Assembly: GCA_008360975.2 (NCBI GenBank)
Contig: CM039182.1
Coordinates: 104,315,443 to 104,379,442 of the forward strand
Direction: 5' to 3'
DNA length: 64,000 nucleotides
Source: Lichenostomus cassidix
Taxonomy: Eukaryota; Chordata; Aves; Passeriformes; Meliphagidae
Shown here: in pieces, positions 29,601-62,493 of the stretch
Layout of the letters: every line of letters starts with the position of its first letter
Position numbering within the stretch: position 1 is the first letter of the stretch
Translations under genes and position numbers: made by a program
The notes under the pieces: generated by a model
Told to the model about the DNA's origin: nothing
Seen by the model: only the letters and a program-made list of their open reading frames with translations
Database searches by the model: none

Positions 29601-32600
29601 TTCACTGAGCTTCCCAGTTATGTAAATTAATTTTTTTTAATGGTGGAATATTAGATAGTGTTCTATTGAAATAAACATTAAATCTTCATTAGAAACAAAG
29701 CCTTAAATTGACTGGTGCATCTGAGAAGATAGTTTACTTCATAGATTATTGTAAACTACATAAATAGATTTTATGTCTCTAATGCTTCAGAATAGTTTTT
29801 TTTAATTGGTAATTACTAAATATAGTTGTTAGCTAATAACTTACAATAAGGTCTGTGTATTAACAAAATACATGTTGTCAGTGAATGACTGAACACTTAT
29901 GTATATGAAAGGCATATAAAAATAACAAAGTTTCAATTAAAATATATTTGCTTTGGGAATAGTTGCTGATTCTGAATACATTATTTGGGGAACAAATTTG
30001 TGCTTATTAAGCTAATTGCTTAGATACTACATTAATTTTATCTGCTGTGTTATTATGAGTGGTAGCTGAATGAATTCATAGAATCATAGAATGGGTTGAG
30101 CTGGAAGGCACCTTCAAGACCATCACACCAGGTTGTTAGAAGAATAAATTATAATTCATGTCTGCAACTAATGCCAAAATCAAAATCACACAGCAAAAAT
30201 ATGCCTTGATCCTACAGCTAGGGTTAAGCATCATTACTGATTTGGTTGTATTGCACTGGATTAATAATGTGGTTAATAGTCCTATTGATTTAGGACAGAG
30301 AACATAAATGGGGAGAGCTATGGATGAGCATGCATGTTTTAAGGAAGCAGGCTGAGGTTTTCAAAAGTGCTCCTTAGTGATTTATTTGTGCCATCCCTGC
30401 CATGACTGTGTAAGCATATACTCCTTTTAAAATAATGATGTCTTTTAACAAAAACCAAAGCTTCAAAATCAAAAGCTATGTTTGTAGGTTGATAACCCTT
30501 TTTTTCCCAGCTGAAGGTTTTTCTGTTGAAAGAGAAATGTATCCCTTTTGTTGAGGGTGTATAGTGATGTTCCATTTAGTATGTATATTGTGAAAGATGC
30601 CTGCAGCATAAAAGGATTTGCTCCACCAAATTTATTTTAAAAATCCTACAAAAGCTTAACAGTAACTTATCTGCTTATTTCATAACATAATTTGAAAGGA
30701 TTCCACAAGAAAGGACTTTACAGTCACAGTAGGCTAAATCCACATACTTAACTCCTGAAAGCTTTTATATGTTTTCCTTCATCTTCTTATTGCATATGTT
30801 TTCTGAGGAAATGTCATCAAATTAAGCTTGCTTAATCTTAAATCAACTCAGTCCTCATTAGAGGAAGGGGTTGAGCATCCCCAGTGCACTGACTGCACCA
30901 GTTTTCCTCTCACTATGTTGTAAGCGTTTATCCTATCTAGAATGCAGCATTTTTTTTCCCGAGTGGGAACCATAACCTGAAGAAAATTAAAGTCAGTGCA
31001 AGGTCTGCACAGTTCTCATCGTAAAGCTTCACGTGCAGAAATTTTGCAAAATTACTTCCACTACAGCAAGGGGATAAGAAGAACTGACATTTGTGGGGCT
31101 TACGTAGCTTGATTCCAACTTGATAGACTTAACTCTAAAATAGTGTTTTAGAACTTCAGGCTTAGTAAAAGATTGCAGCTAAAGATTCTGTGAGAGTGTT
31201 GTCAGAACCTTTGAGAGATGAAGGCAAATGCATAGTGTTAGGCAATAAACACAAGTGCTGAACTTGTAACTTAAAACTGCAGAGCTGCCGTTTTGTAAAA
31301 CAAGACTTGAGCTCAGCTTGCAGTGACTTCTGTACCATTGTGCCTCACAGTGTATTCTGTGTTTGATTGTGGTTGTAAACTGCTCTTTGTGTGTACAGCT
31401 CAGTGGGCAACACTGCTGAAAAGAACTAAAGAAACATTTCAAAGTTTAGGTAAAATAGATGAGATGGTGTTTTAGTCGCTTTTTCTTGGTGGTTTTCTTT
31501 TGCCAGCCTCAGTGTTACATCACTGCTGGTTTATTCTGTGAAGCTGAAATCTCTCAGGTCACTGAATTTCTAAAAATGCAATCCAGACTTAATTTTTGCA
31601 GCATTTGGGGGTGATTTGAAGTTGATAGATTCATGCATGGAGGTTCAACTTAGTAACACCATCCTGCATACAGGTGTTAATTTTACCTTTAGTATGTTTA
31701 TTGTTTTGTGAGCTGTTCCTGGGGACTGTAGGAATAGTCTTGGAGTGGAAGGGATGGAGCAGTAAGGGCATAGCAGCCCCCATAGTAAGACCAGTTGTGA
31801 TTTGCTTTCTGTTTGATGTTGTGGAGAAACAGCTGCCCTGCTCCACCATCCTGCATGTGGCTCTGTAGTGTATGCATTCTTCTGTCTCTGTCCAAGGAAT
31901 TGTCCAAATCCCAGGTAATCTGATGCAATACTCCACGTATAGATACCATTAATTGAGCAATAAGAGGAAGAATCTTGTCAGGAAAAAAAAAAAGTATTCT
32001 TGATCTTTCTCATTACTCTTACACAGCAGTGGCAACATTGGACTGAAAGGCAAGACTCTAAATGGTATTGGATGAAAAAAAATATTTTCTTCAAAATAAA
32101 ATGAAAACTAAAGATGAGAGGAAACTGCACTGTAAATAGGGTAAATCCAAACTAATAATTTGTTTTTCCTGAAAGACATTGTGAATGAGTTATTTATCTG
32201 TCACTTGCTAGGTAAGATTGTAAGCTCTTTTACAGCTGAGTTTGAATATCCCTAGTGAAGACAAAACAGGGTGAGAATCTCAAGATATTGGAAAGACTGA
32301 GGGTGAAAAAAGGGATCTTACAGTGGTTATGAAGTAAGGCATCTACTCCATCTTACAGTCTTGTTTAAAGTCCCACATAAGTCTTCCCCACTGAATGCTA
32401 CAGTTGATGCTGTACACAGACTTTTGACTTTGAAGTCTGCACTTTCAATTAGTGTATATATTTGTAATTGTCATTATTAACTGACGTCCTTTCTCCTGTA
32501 TGCATGTTCATGGTACATCCTAGTGATGCTCTAATGGGAAAAAATAATACTCCCAGAACATGACAAAGACTTATGTAAATAACCAAAAACACTAGCTGTA

Positions 32601-34898
32601 CCTGAAACAACCAGTTCAGTTATTCTGCAACATAAAGAGATGCCTGGTCTCTCTTTGCCTGAGATAACCCTTTGAGATACAGAAGCTGTGCCGGGCCTGG
32701 CAATGCCTTTGTGGAGGGACTTGCTTTCTTTTCCTTTGAAGAGAAACTTTTCTGTGGGGTTAGGCCAGATCAGAAGCCAGATTATGTGTTTTGGAGAACA
32801 CAATTACATTATTAGGTTAAACACAAAGTAAGGACTTGATAGAGCTGACTTAATGGAGGGTGTTTGCATCAGATTCATCATTCACTATCAGGTAATTGTG
32901 AAATTGCTTTAAGCCATAACAACAACACTCACCCCCTCCCTCATCCTCCAGTTCGGTTCCTCTCCTTTAAAGTCTCTGGGGTCATGACCCACCTGGAGGC
33001 CAAATATGTGGTATCTGGTGTACTGAATGATCTGATTATATTTTACTAGCAGAGCCTTCAACTCAATGTGCTGGTCTGGCTCCCAAGAGTTATTGAGTAA
33101 TGATCCACTTTTCAGAGGTGACTTTTTTTTTTTTTTTTTGTAAAGGAGCAGAGTCACCTATTTTTCTAAATAAAAGTGGGTAGTGTTTACTGTACTTACA
33201 CACTGCTGGACCTGAGCTCTGTTCTTCTCAAACATCCTGTGTCATGTTTCTGCACAGATCTTTAGAAGCCTAGGTGACCACATGGAACAAAGTTATTTGT
33301 TTGAATTGATAAGGTTTTCTTGTAAGTTCAGCTTCTGGGTTTGAAAGAGTAATTAGAATTTCCCTGAGTCCTTCACCACATAGTTAAGTGATGCAGTGTT
33401 AAAATCAATCCTCTTTGAAATTTTGCTTTTGTTGTTTCCATTTCTGTCTGTTTTGATTGATAGAAGCTCATGGTAATTGTAGTTTTGCATTCCATAACGA
33501 ATGCCTATATTAATTGTTTTATTAAAAGCTATAGCAATAAGCCTCCTTTACCTGTGGTCAGGTTAGAGGAATTTCACAATTGCCTTGTTCATGTGTCTTT
33601 GTAAGGAGACAGACTGAAATGTGAGGGCTGCCTTCATACTCTGATATGAGGCAGTTCTCTCTCCAGCAAATCTCATGGTTAATCCTCTAGTTCAGTGATG
33701 TGCTACTGCAAAGAAGACTTGAAATGGGTTTAGGAAATTTGCTTTGAAGAGCCATAGCAGCAATGGAGATGTGTTGCGTGCTGCCTTAGTATCTGAATCT
33801 TTTCAGAGATGTACAGTGAGAGTGATAGAGCCTGGAGGTGCTGGTGATCTAAATTTTAGGAAATTCCCCTATTATTTCATGTTTTATTTCAGATTTAATT
33901 TTGAAAGTATTCAATTCTGATAATGTCTTCTAATTCCCCCGTAAGTTTTAAGGGAATTAAATAAAATTTATCTGTGTACAATGGCAGAGTTGTTGAGGTA
34001 GAGGGGAAGCCTTAGAATGACTGTTGCCAAATTGAACCTCCTTCGTAGGTAGGGTGGTAGGGAAGAAAAAGGCATAACAGCTAAATACATCTACACTTTG
34101 CACATGCTAACATTCTGTAGAGTTCAGTCCAAAACAGATCACAAAATGTTGCCAAGAGAAAGTAGGCAGCTTAAGAATTACACTGGTATCCATCTGGTGG
34201 TGCAGGTAAAAGGAAAGTTGAGGGCTGGAATACTGAATTAGAGATGTGCAGATTGCTCATTGCTGGGAATCCAACCAGTTCTGTGCTGAGCTAGCTACAA
34301 CTCGTGTGCATGTGTGCAATGTGGAAATAATTAATTACCCTCACATCAAACCTCCTACCCATTAGAAACCTCTTGGGGCGTGCAGGTAGGCTGCAGCAGA
34401 GTTCTGTGCAGTGTTTCGGGAAATGGGACAATGGTCAGGACAGTGAGCCCAAATGTGTCAGTGTTGGCAGCATAAAAACAGGTTTGGGAAAGCGGGAAGG
34501 AGCTCCTGAGTCAAGTCCAGCTCTGTTTTCTCTCAGTCACTGTGTCAGATCAGTTCAAATGAACTCAACAATGGAATGTCTTTCCCACATCCTCCTGAGC
34601 TCACTGATGCATCAGATGGGCGGAATTTTCAGAAAACCTTGTCTTAATTTCACTGTAGAAAGCAAGAGGGGTTGTTTATTTTTTTTCATTTTTACCAAAT
34701 GACCTCATGTAGGAATGTTGGAGAGACCTATAATTTGGATAACTTTTTTACAATGAGCATTAATTTAGTTATGTAAATCATTGGGTTTGGTCACATTTAA
34801 ATGCAGATATGGCAGATGCATATCTTAATAAGACAAATGTTTTTTTCCTCTTTTTTTTCCCCCTCCCTTTAAATTCCATTCATTTATTTTTCTCCAGG
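23626..34898. other. Non-coding sequence upstream of GREB1L coding exons
   Basis: AT-rich sequence without a recognisable coding exon. The only repeat I can name is the short CR1 tail at 30075-30126. A purine-rich A/G tract lies near 28667-28700 and T17 at 33123-33139. Probably a 5' intron of GREB1L if either candidate upstream exon is real. Confidence 0.5.
30075..30126 (-). repeat. CR1 LINE, 3'-tail fragment
   Basis: The + strand reads TCATAGAATCATAGAATGGG followed by TTGAGCTGGAAGGCACCTTCAAGACCATC, the reverse complement of the avian CR1 3' end with its 8-bp ATTCTATG tail repeats. Only about 50 bp is present, as expected for a heavily 5'-truncated CR1 insertion on the minus strand. No clear target-site duplication, as is usual for CR1. 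Confidence 0.88.
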
Positions 34899-35080
34899 CT
34901 CGGCTGCTTCCTCAAACCCCCTCAGCACACTTGAGCCCGTTTAAAGCACGTTCTGCTGTATCCTCTGCCGCTGCTGAGGTGTCCTCGCTGGGGGCTGCCT
35001 CCTGTTTACACTGAGAGGAGGAAAATTAACCACTTCCTAATTGCACCAGGCATTTAGGGGTAGAATCAAATGCAGAAACA
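34899..35080 (+). other. Candidate untranslated 5' exon of GREB1L
   Basis: About 60 bp of nearly pure pyrimidine (34838-34898, ending TTTTTCTCCAG) precede a comparatively GC-rich, CpG-containing stretch, with a good donor (ACA|GTAAGG) at 35081. If spliced to 37843, it would contribute one short upstream ORF beginning at its only ATG near its 3' end. There is no coding match. It is a weaker proposal than a coding exon because the donor choice is mine. Confidence 0.25.
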
Positions 35081-35125
35081 GTAAGGAGTTACTACTTTAA
35101 ATTGGTGTTCCTGGCTTTTGGGGAG

Positions 35126-35197
35126 GCACAGCCTGACCTGGGCAGTAGCGCAACTTGATGGCACAAGATGGCACAACCTGATCCAGGCAGTAGCTCA
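35126..35197. repeat. Imperfect 45-bp-spaced direct repeat
   Basis: A 27-bp block at 35126-35152 recurs at 35171-35197 with 22 of 27 bases identical, in a GC-richer patch. The two lie just after the candidate 5' exon at 34899-35080. Confidence 0.8.
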
Positions 35198-36544
35198 TTG
35201 CTGGAGGGTCTTGCCACCTCCCCTCCTCTGCAGAAGGAAAGGCCCCTGCTCTCCCCTCCCCAGCTCTGCTGAACTCCAAATGAGGCCCAGCTGCCCTAAT
35301 GGCCTCAGGCAGTGTTAGGAAATCAGCTGCCCCATGCTGTTATCCAGGGCTCCCAGCTTTCTCTGCTGCAGCCCAGCAGGACCCCTGGCCACTGCCCACT
35401 GATACCTCTGCCTGCCCCATCTTGCACAAGCACATCCCTGACAAGCCTTCCTCCCCCTCTGCTCCCATGCTGAAGGGACCAGAGCTCACACAAATTGTGC
35501 TTCTTGAGGTTTTCTTTACTTGGTATTTCCACCAATAATCTTGTTTTCTCTTGGCAAGCTAGAAACATTCTCTGGCAACATTAATCAGCTTTCTCAGGTA
35601 AATCTGTGACAGTCTTCATCCACAGGCAAGTCTGCTTGTATAGATGCCAAGAAGCAAATCATATAGCCTTGGCTTGCCAACATTTTTGCTGTGTGCACAC
35701 TGTGTTTTATTAATAGCTTCCCATCAAAATTAAAATAGTTGTCATAGATTATATACAACACGTAGGTTGTGGAAAACATGGAGAATTAACAAACTTAAGG
35801 CAGATGTTGTGCTGTGGGAATTGCAAATTTTCTCATCCATGAAGACGGATTTATTTTTATTATGATATTTTAACAAAAGTCTTTTCATTTGAATACGTTC
35901 CTGAAATCTTACCTTAAGCACATCATAACTGACATGAATAGCAGAGAAATGAAATTTTATTGCATGAAATTTAATGATGTAATAATTTGTCATGATTTCA
36001 CTTATATTTATGGAAGTATCCTCACTGGTTTCAGTAAAACCAGTATTACAGTCTGTTAGCTGATTTTCATCAATTCTTTTTCAAAGGCACCTGGCAGGCT
36101 TTAGTGTACCGCAGCCTTAATACTGTTTCAGTGTAACTTTTTCCTTAACACACTTTGTAGCTATGTATTTGTACACACTTCCTACCATTTCCAAATTTAA
36201 TGAAAACTTAGAGAAGGAAAAAGAGAATCTACTTACCTTAAGTATTTTACTGCTGAAATAGCAAAATGTGTCATGTTAAGAAATATTTTTTAATCTGGTA
36301 TTGTCTGTGGTTGGAGTAGGGTGCAGTTGCCACAAAATTTATTAAAAGCCAGTCAAAGTCAGTGATGGGAGATTATTTTCCCAAAGCTGCATGCAAAGTC
36401 TCTGAACAGGGAACTGAGCTTCTGTCCCAGGTTAGAGGTGAGGAATTTGATTTGTTTAACGCCTGTGTATCCAGTAGTGTAGTAATAATTAGCTCTTAGG
36501 TATTTGTTTATACCAGCAGACCCCAAATGCAGCTGGAAGTGGCT

Positions 36545-36660
36545 GTCATAATTATTGCCCTTTTACAGGTGGCCCTGAGGACGTTGAGCAACCTGGCGAT
36601 AAAGCAGGAGTGGAACTCTAGGTTTTCAAAATGCCAATTTACCTTCTTGGCCAAGGTCTC
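36545..36660 (-). repeat. MIR/CORE-SINE-like remnant
   Basis: The series ATAATTATTGCCCTTTTACAGGTG, then GAGGACGTTGAGCAACCTGG, then AAAGCAGGAGTGGAACTCTAGGTTTTC follows the order of the reverse complement of a MIR element (attattatccccattttacag, aggttaagtaacttgccc, gtggcagagccgggatt). It is highly diverged. A weaker similar block may sit at about 36360-36430. Needs a profile search. Confidence 0.5.
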
Positions 36661-37842
36661 TTCCTAGCTGTAGGGCTAGGTGACATCTAGTGAAGGGAAG
36701 TACAAAGATAATATTGCAAGGTTTTGTACTTTTCTGTCTGTTGATTTAACTGGTAAAAACTTTTCTCTGTTGAAATAAATTTATCCAAAAGTGCAGTCTT
36801 GTGTTCTAAATGTTGGAAAATGTTAGATTCCTGTTTCTTTGGAGCAAATGTAATTTGGAATAATGATCTAGCAAAGTGGAAAATATCATATTTCAGTGAG
36901 TCTCCCTTAGCTTATTTTAAAACCTTCCATGGCCACCCTGTTACTGAATGTTTACATTTGAGAGTCTGTATCCTAGTGCTGGGTGCACAAATATAACAGT
37001 CTATGGGCTGCATAATGCCTTCCAAGGAGAAGAAATTATCTACATGTCTGTTTGTGCTTGAATATTTAATTAGGTTCCTAAATTAATCATTGATATAAAC
37101 AGAGATATTGTTAAAGCAGATATTTAAATGATTATCACTATATTAAAGCATAATTTCAAATACAGACATTTCACAGCTGCATATGGTTTAGGAGTTATTT
37201 ATTTCTCTTTTATTACTTATATATTTTGTTGGAAGAGTATGATTTGATCTTTTGGTGGATCAGACTACACATATATTGTAGTGTTACATTGAAGACAAGT
37301 GGTAAAGATTCTGAAGACAGAGAAACTGACCTTCCTTGTAATTTCAGTTAATATGAGCAAGAGCAAAAATTCAAGTTATTGGATGTCTTTTTGTACAGTT
37401 TCTCTCCAAATAAGAACATACTGACAAGTAAAAAAACATGTAAACACACTCTTTGACAAAAGTGATAAAGCCCAACTTGACTTTTAAAATTTTTTTTGTT
37501 ATGTACCCTTCTGTATTCTACTCTGAATATCCTAAAAAATCCCCAAATAATAATGATTTTATCTACCCTACATTAATTTTTTTTATACCAGGCTGCTGAG
37601 AGGCCATGTAGCAAGCCACAGAGCAGTGTGTTGGAAAAGCTGCGTGGAACAGAAGTATACAGTCTGCCAGATTGAAAAACATGAACATGTAGTGCTAGTT
37701 AGAGGTGTTGTTTCCACAGCACAGTGTCTTGCTAACTTTATATCACTGTCATGGACAATAGTAAGACCTCTCTCTTCATCTATAAATTCCCTGTGGATGC
37801 ACTTTCCCATCCCCTTATCAACTGTTTCCTTTGTGTTTTTAG

Positions 37843-58614
<20,772 letters not shown>

Positions 58615-61364
58615 GTAAGCAATTTGTCATAAGCACTTGGTTTTATTTGTGACTGTCTTTTTTTCCTCCATACCTTCTTTATGTCCCTTTTAGGGCCAAT
58701 TTTCTGGCTACTTTTGTGGCTGGAAGAGGCAAGTGGCTCCATCTAGTGTGTGTGACGTTGCCACTTTGTTCCTGAAACGGAAGAAGTGAAGTGAATTTAA
58801 GGGCTGATAGTGCTTTTGCTCTCCATATGGGGATTGACCAGGTCACCTTTGTGAAATGGATTTGCAATGCAGATAACTCATTTGCTTAGGGTATCAAACC
58901 ATCAGTTATCACAGCCCTTTCTAAGGACACTCGGTCTGTTTTATTCAGTTTTGTGACAAATGCTGGCAGATGTGTGATGGTTGTCATTGTTTTGGTGACA
59001 GCACTGTTTACATGAAAACCACATTTGTTATTCAGACTAAGGCAAGTGATTCAGTGAATATCTCATTCTTGCAAATGTTTTTGAAATGGACTTTTTGCAA
59101 ATTTGAGAGCAAACCACATTTTCTTTCTCTTATTGCAGGTCCTGTCATTTTCCCTACCTTAGAGTAAAAAGAGCAGTGGTAACAGCAAAGTTTTAGAAGT
59201 TAATAGTGCAGGATAGTGTTGGGAAATTTCCATGGCCGACTTACCCTAATTTTTGTATTTCAAAAGATGCTACTTATCATAGAGGAATATGAAGTTACTT
59301 CTGTGAAGAGCACAGTATTAGAACATCTGTAATAGGTAATAGTGTGAAATATGCAGGTGTTCCAAAAGCAGCACAACTGGTGATGACCTTACAATTTGAG
59401 GAGCAAATGTGCTCCATGCAGGTTTCACCCATGAGTGCTTACACTTTGCTGCAGTTCTATAAGAGACAGGAAGGAAACCATTTTCTGTTGTGATAAGTGA
59501 CCTGTTAGCTTTATTGATCATTCTCTGCCTCAATAATCCATTGGATGCCATGTTAGAACTGATAGAGGGTTTCTTAAATTTTCACTGGGTGAATGTTTTT
59601 CTGTTACCTTCTTTCAGTGGGCTTAAACTTGTTGTTTGAGGTTTTCATCTTTATTGCAAAGTTTGTAGAGTCTGCATGTTGAAACCAGCTGCTACACAGA
59701 GTTTTGGATTAAGAGAGGCAGCTTGCAAATTTGTAACCAGGAGATAACAGCATTTCCAATTAATTAAAATCAACTATTTATTGAAACTTGTGAGTCAGTG
59801 AATCACACGCCATAAGCAAGTCTGACCTTGGATGGATGCAGCAAGTCTATACTTGCTGCAAACTAGAGGAGGCTTCGTGCAAAGCTTTTGGAGCTGAACT
59901 GTGTCTGTTGAGCACCATGCCTTCAGCATAAAGCAGTTCCCTTATTAGCAGGTGTTTAGTTTGGCTTTTGTTCTTAGCTGTGCAAAGCTAAATAGTTTCC
60001 TATTTGACCTTACGTGGAGATGGGTGCCAGTGCTGTAAGATGAAAGAGCCTAATGAGGAGAAAAGTAAAAACATTCTGCAGAGGAGGGGATGAAAGCATG
60101 TTGCGGGTTTGAATATTGCTGTTAACTTAAAACTGTTGGAATTGTGACAGCTGCGCTGAACTGTAGCCTTTGTCCCATTTTGTTAAATCAGAGTAGATTA
60201 AAGATGATTGGAGAGTAGCCAGCTTCAAAAGTTTTTGACAAGGAGAAGAAACAAATACACATATAAATCAACAAATTGTTCATGTAAACCTCTTTTTTTC
60301 CTTGAGGAAGTAGGACTACAATGTTTTTCTTTTTTCCAGAGTGTGTTGCGAAAGAGTAAGATAAAAGCAAAGATAAAAAAGCAGGCAAAAGCATGAAAGA
60401 GTCTTGCCTAATTTTTTTCAGATCTCACTGCTTGTACAAAATATATTTGCAGATGACTGTGATCACAGATGATAAGATTATTATCTATGAAAGTGCTCCT
60501 TTTTTGAAAAAAAACTATATAGCTGAGAATTCCTTTCGGTTTTCTGGTAAAATTATGACAACATTATTGTATGATGATGCTGTTGTGTTTTCAGAAATCA
60601 GCTGAGCATCTCATGATGATATTACAAATCAAAGCAAACAAAATAAACATATTTCTGATGCTTTAAACCTTCTTTGAAGACTATACATAGTTAAAGCTGT
60701 GATTGCCAGACATAGTGTTGCTATAAATAAAATCCACTGGCTGTCATAAAGTAATAAGTAAAAAAAAGATAAGTATGTTTTATTTTAGAGGTTGTTTTTC
60801 AGTCTGCCTGCTGGACTTAGTCGGATTTCACATTTGTTATCTTTGGCAGTATTCATGGTGAAGTATTCTCAAGCTTTGTTTTTATACATCAAAATGGCCA
60901 TATTTGCAGTATGAGTTACATTCCATCATTTGTAATCATCAGCTTTTTGCTGTTGCACTGCCATTTCTACAAACACAATCTCAGCCTATGCAGTGGTAAG
61001 GTGGTCTGTGTTCTGGTTGGAGGAGATTTCTGGACCCTTTGTTATACCACCTGTTTAGAATTCTGAAGTCATTCTCCCTTCTCTTGTTGTGGTACATTTG
61101 AGTCACTTTGACTATAGATGTTGTAAGCTGTGACACCCAGAGGTGTTTTGTAGTTTTAATACCCAAATGTACATCCAGACAGAAGGCAGGAGCAAGCCTC
61201 TGTCTAGAGTGGAAGGGACACTCAAAGCAAGAGCTTATTCCAGCAATTCTTCTGTCTTAGATGGTTGGAGAAGTAGTCTCTGTGGGATGCACTGTGAAGT
61301 TTATCTACCCAGAAATTAGTGTCATCCAGAAATGGATGACATTTGAATGTGTTGTCTTAAACTG

Positions 61365-62247
61365 CATAGAATAATAGAACAGAATTATAGCAGCACTGAA
61401 TCATTTAGATTGGAAAAACCTTTAAAATCAGTGAGTCCAGTCATTAACCCAGCACTGCCAAGTTCACCACTAAACCATGTCCCCAGCTGCCACATCCACA
61501 TGTCTTTTGAATGCCTTACAGGGATGCTGAATCCACCACTTCCTGGGCAGCCTATTCCAATGGCTGACCACCCTTTCAGTGAAGAAATTTATCCTAATAT
61601 CCAATATAAACCTCCCCTAGCACAATTTGAGGCCATTTCCATCTGTTCTGTCACTTGTTACCTGAGAGAAGAGACTGATCCCCATCTGGCTACATCCTTC
61701 TTTCAAGTAATTGTGGAGTGATGAGGTCCTCCCTAGCCTCTTTTTCTCCAGGCTAAACAACCTCAGCTCCCATTTCCCATTAGACCTGTGCCACAGACCC
61801 TTCACCAGCTCTGCTGCCCTTCTCTGGACATGCTCCAGCACCTCAATGTCCTTCTCATAGTGAGGGACCCAGAACTGGACACAAGACTCAAGATGTGGCC
61901 TGACCAGTGCTGAGTACAGGGGGATGATCCTGCCCTGGTCCTTCTGGCCATACTAGTTCTGGCACAAGCCAGGCATTGGCCTTCTAGGCCACCTGGATGC
62001 TGCTGCTTCATGTTCAGCCAGCTGTCAACCAACATCACCTGGGTCCTTTTCCCCCAGGCAGCTTTCCAGCCACTCTTCCCAAGCCTGTAGCCCTGCCAGG
62101 GGTTGTTGTGACCCAACTGCAGGATGTGGCACTTGGTTTTGTCGAACCTCATACAATTCTCCTCAGCCCATTGATCCATCCTGTCCAGATCTCTCTGCAA
62201 AGCCTTCCTGCCCTCTGTCACCTGCAGTCTGCCTGAGGGTGCACTCA
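61365..62247 (-). mobile_element. CR1 LINE, 5'-truncated, 3' part (ORF2 C-terminus and 3' tail)
   Basis: On the minus strand this encodes degraded CR1 ORF2 sequence: a reverse-transcriptase C-terminal region (62248 down to 61802, with DLDRMDQWAEENCMRFDKTK and a YRLGKSGW block), continued in another frame (61841 down to 61617) by the [14 protein letters not shown] and [20 protein letters not shown] blocks of avian CR1. The frame change shows it is dead. The 3' UTR then leads to a degenerate CATAGAATAATAGAAC tail near 61365. The element is split by the SINE at 62248-62386 and resumes at 62393. Confidence 0.93.
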
Positions 62248-62386
62248 CACAGAATCCCAGGATATTCTGAGTTGGAAGGGACCCGTAAGGATCGTTGAGT
62301 CAAATTCTTAAGGGAATGGCCCATATGGAGTTTGAATCTACTACCTTGGCATTATTAGTACCGTGCTCTAACCAAATTACTAATCT
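62248..62386 (-). mobile_element. tRNA-Ile-derived SINE with CR1-like tail (TguSINE1-type)
   Basis: Read on the minus strand, the head is a diverged tRNA-Ile: TTGGTTAGAGCACGGTACTA, then ATAATGCCAAGGTAGTAGATTCAAACTCC, aligning with tRNA-Ile(AAT) through the D arm, an anticodon loop that keeps TAAT, and a degraded B box. The tail (GATCCTTACGGGTCCCTTCC, then AACTCAGAATATCCTGGGATTCTGTG) is the CR1-derived 3' end that lets such SINEs use CR1 machinery. CACTCA at 62242-62247 and at 62387-62392 flank it as a possible short target-site duplication. This composition is characteristic of passerine TguSINE1. Confidence 0.85.
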
Positions 62387-62493
62387 CACTCAGTCCCCTT
62401 GTCCATATCATCAATATAGATATTAAACGGGCTGGCCCAAACACTGAGCCCCAGGGAACACCATTTGTGATTGGACACCAGCTGAATGTAACT
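62387..62493 (-). mobile_element. CR1 LINE, 5'-side remainder after the SINE
   Basis: CATATCATCAATATAGATAT, GGCTGGCCCAAACACTGAGC and CCCAGGGAACACCATTTGTG match the reverse complement of the CR1 reverse-transcriptase region and continue the element at 61365-62247. Similarity fades at about 62493, where this copy was truncated. Confidence 0.85.

Noticed and set aside
60340..60360. Acceptor-like TTTTTTCCAG as next GREB1L exon
   Set aside because: In frame it stops after about six codons and does not match the family.
61347..61721. 124-codon open frame on the + strand
   Set aside because: It is the antisense strand of the CR1 3' region, not a gene.
62340..62386. Functional tRNA-Ile gene on the minus strand
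   Set aside because: The D arm and anticodon loop are recognisable, but the B box is degraded, the acceptor stem does not pair, and the sequence runs into a CR1-type tail. It is the head of a SINE.
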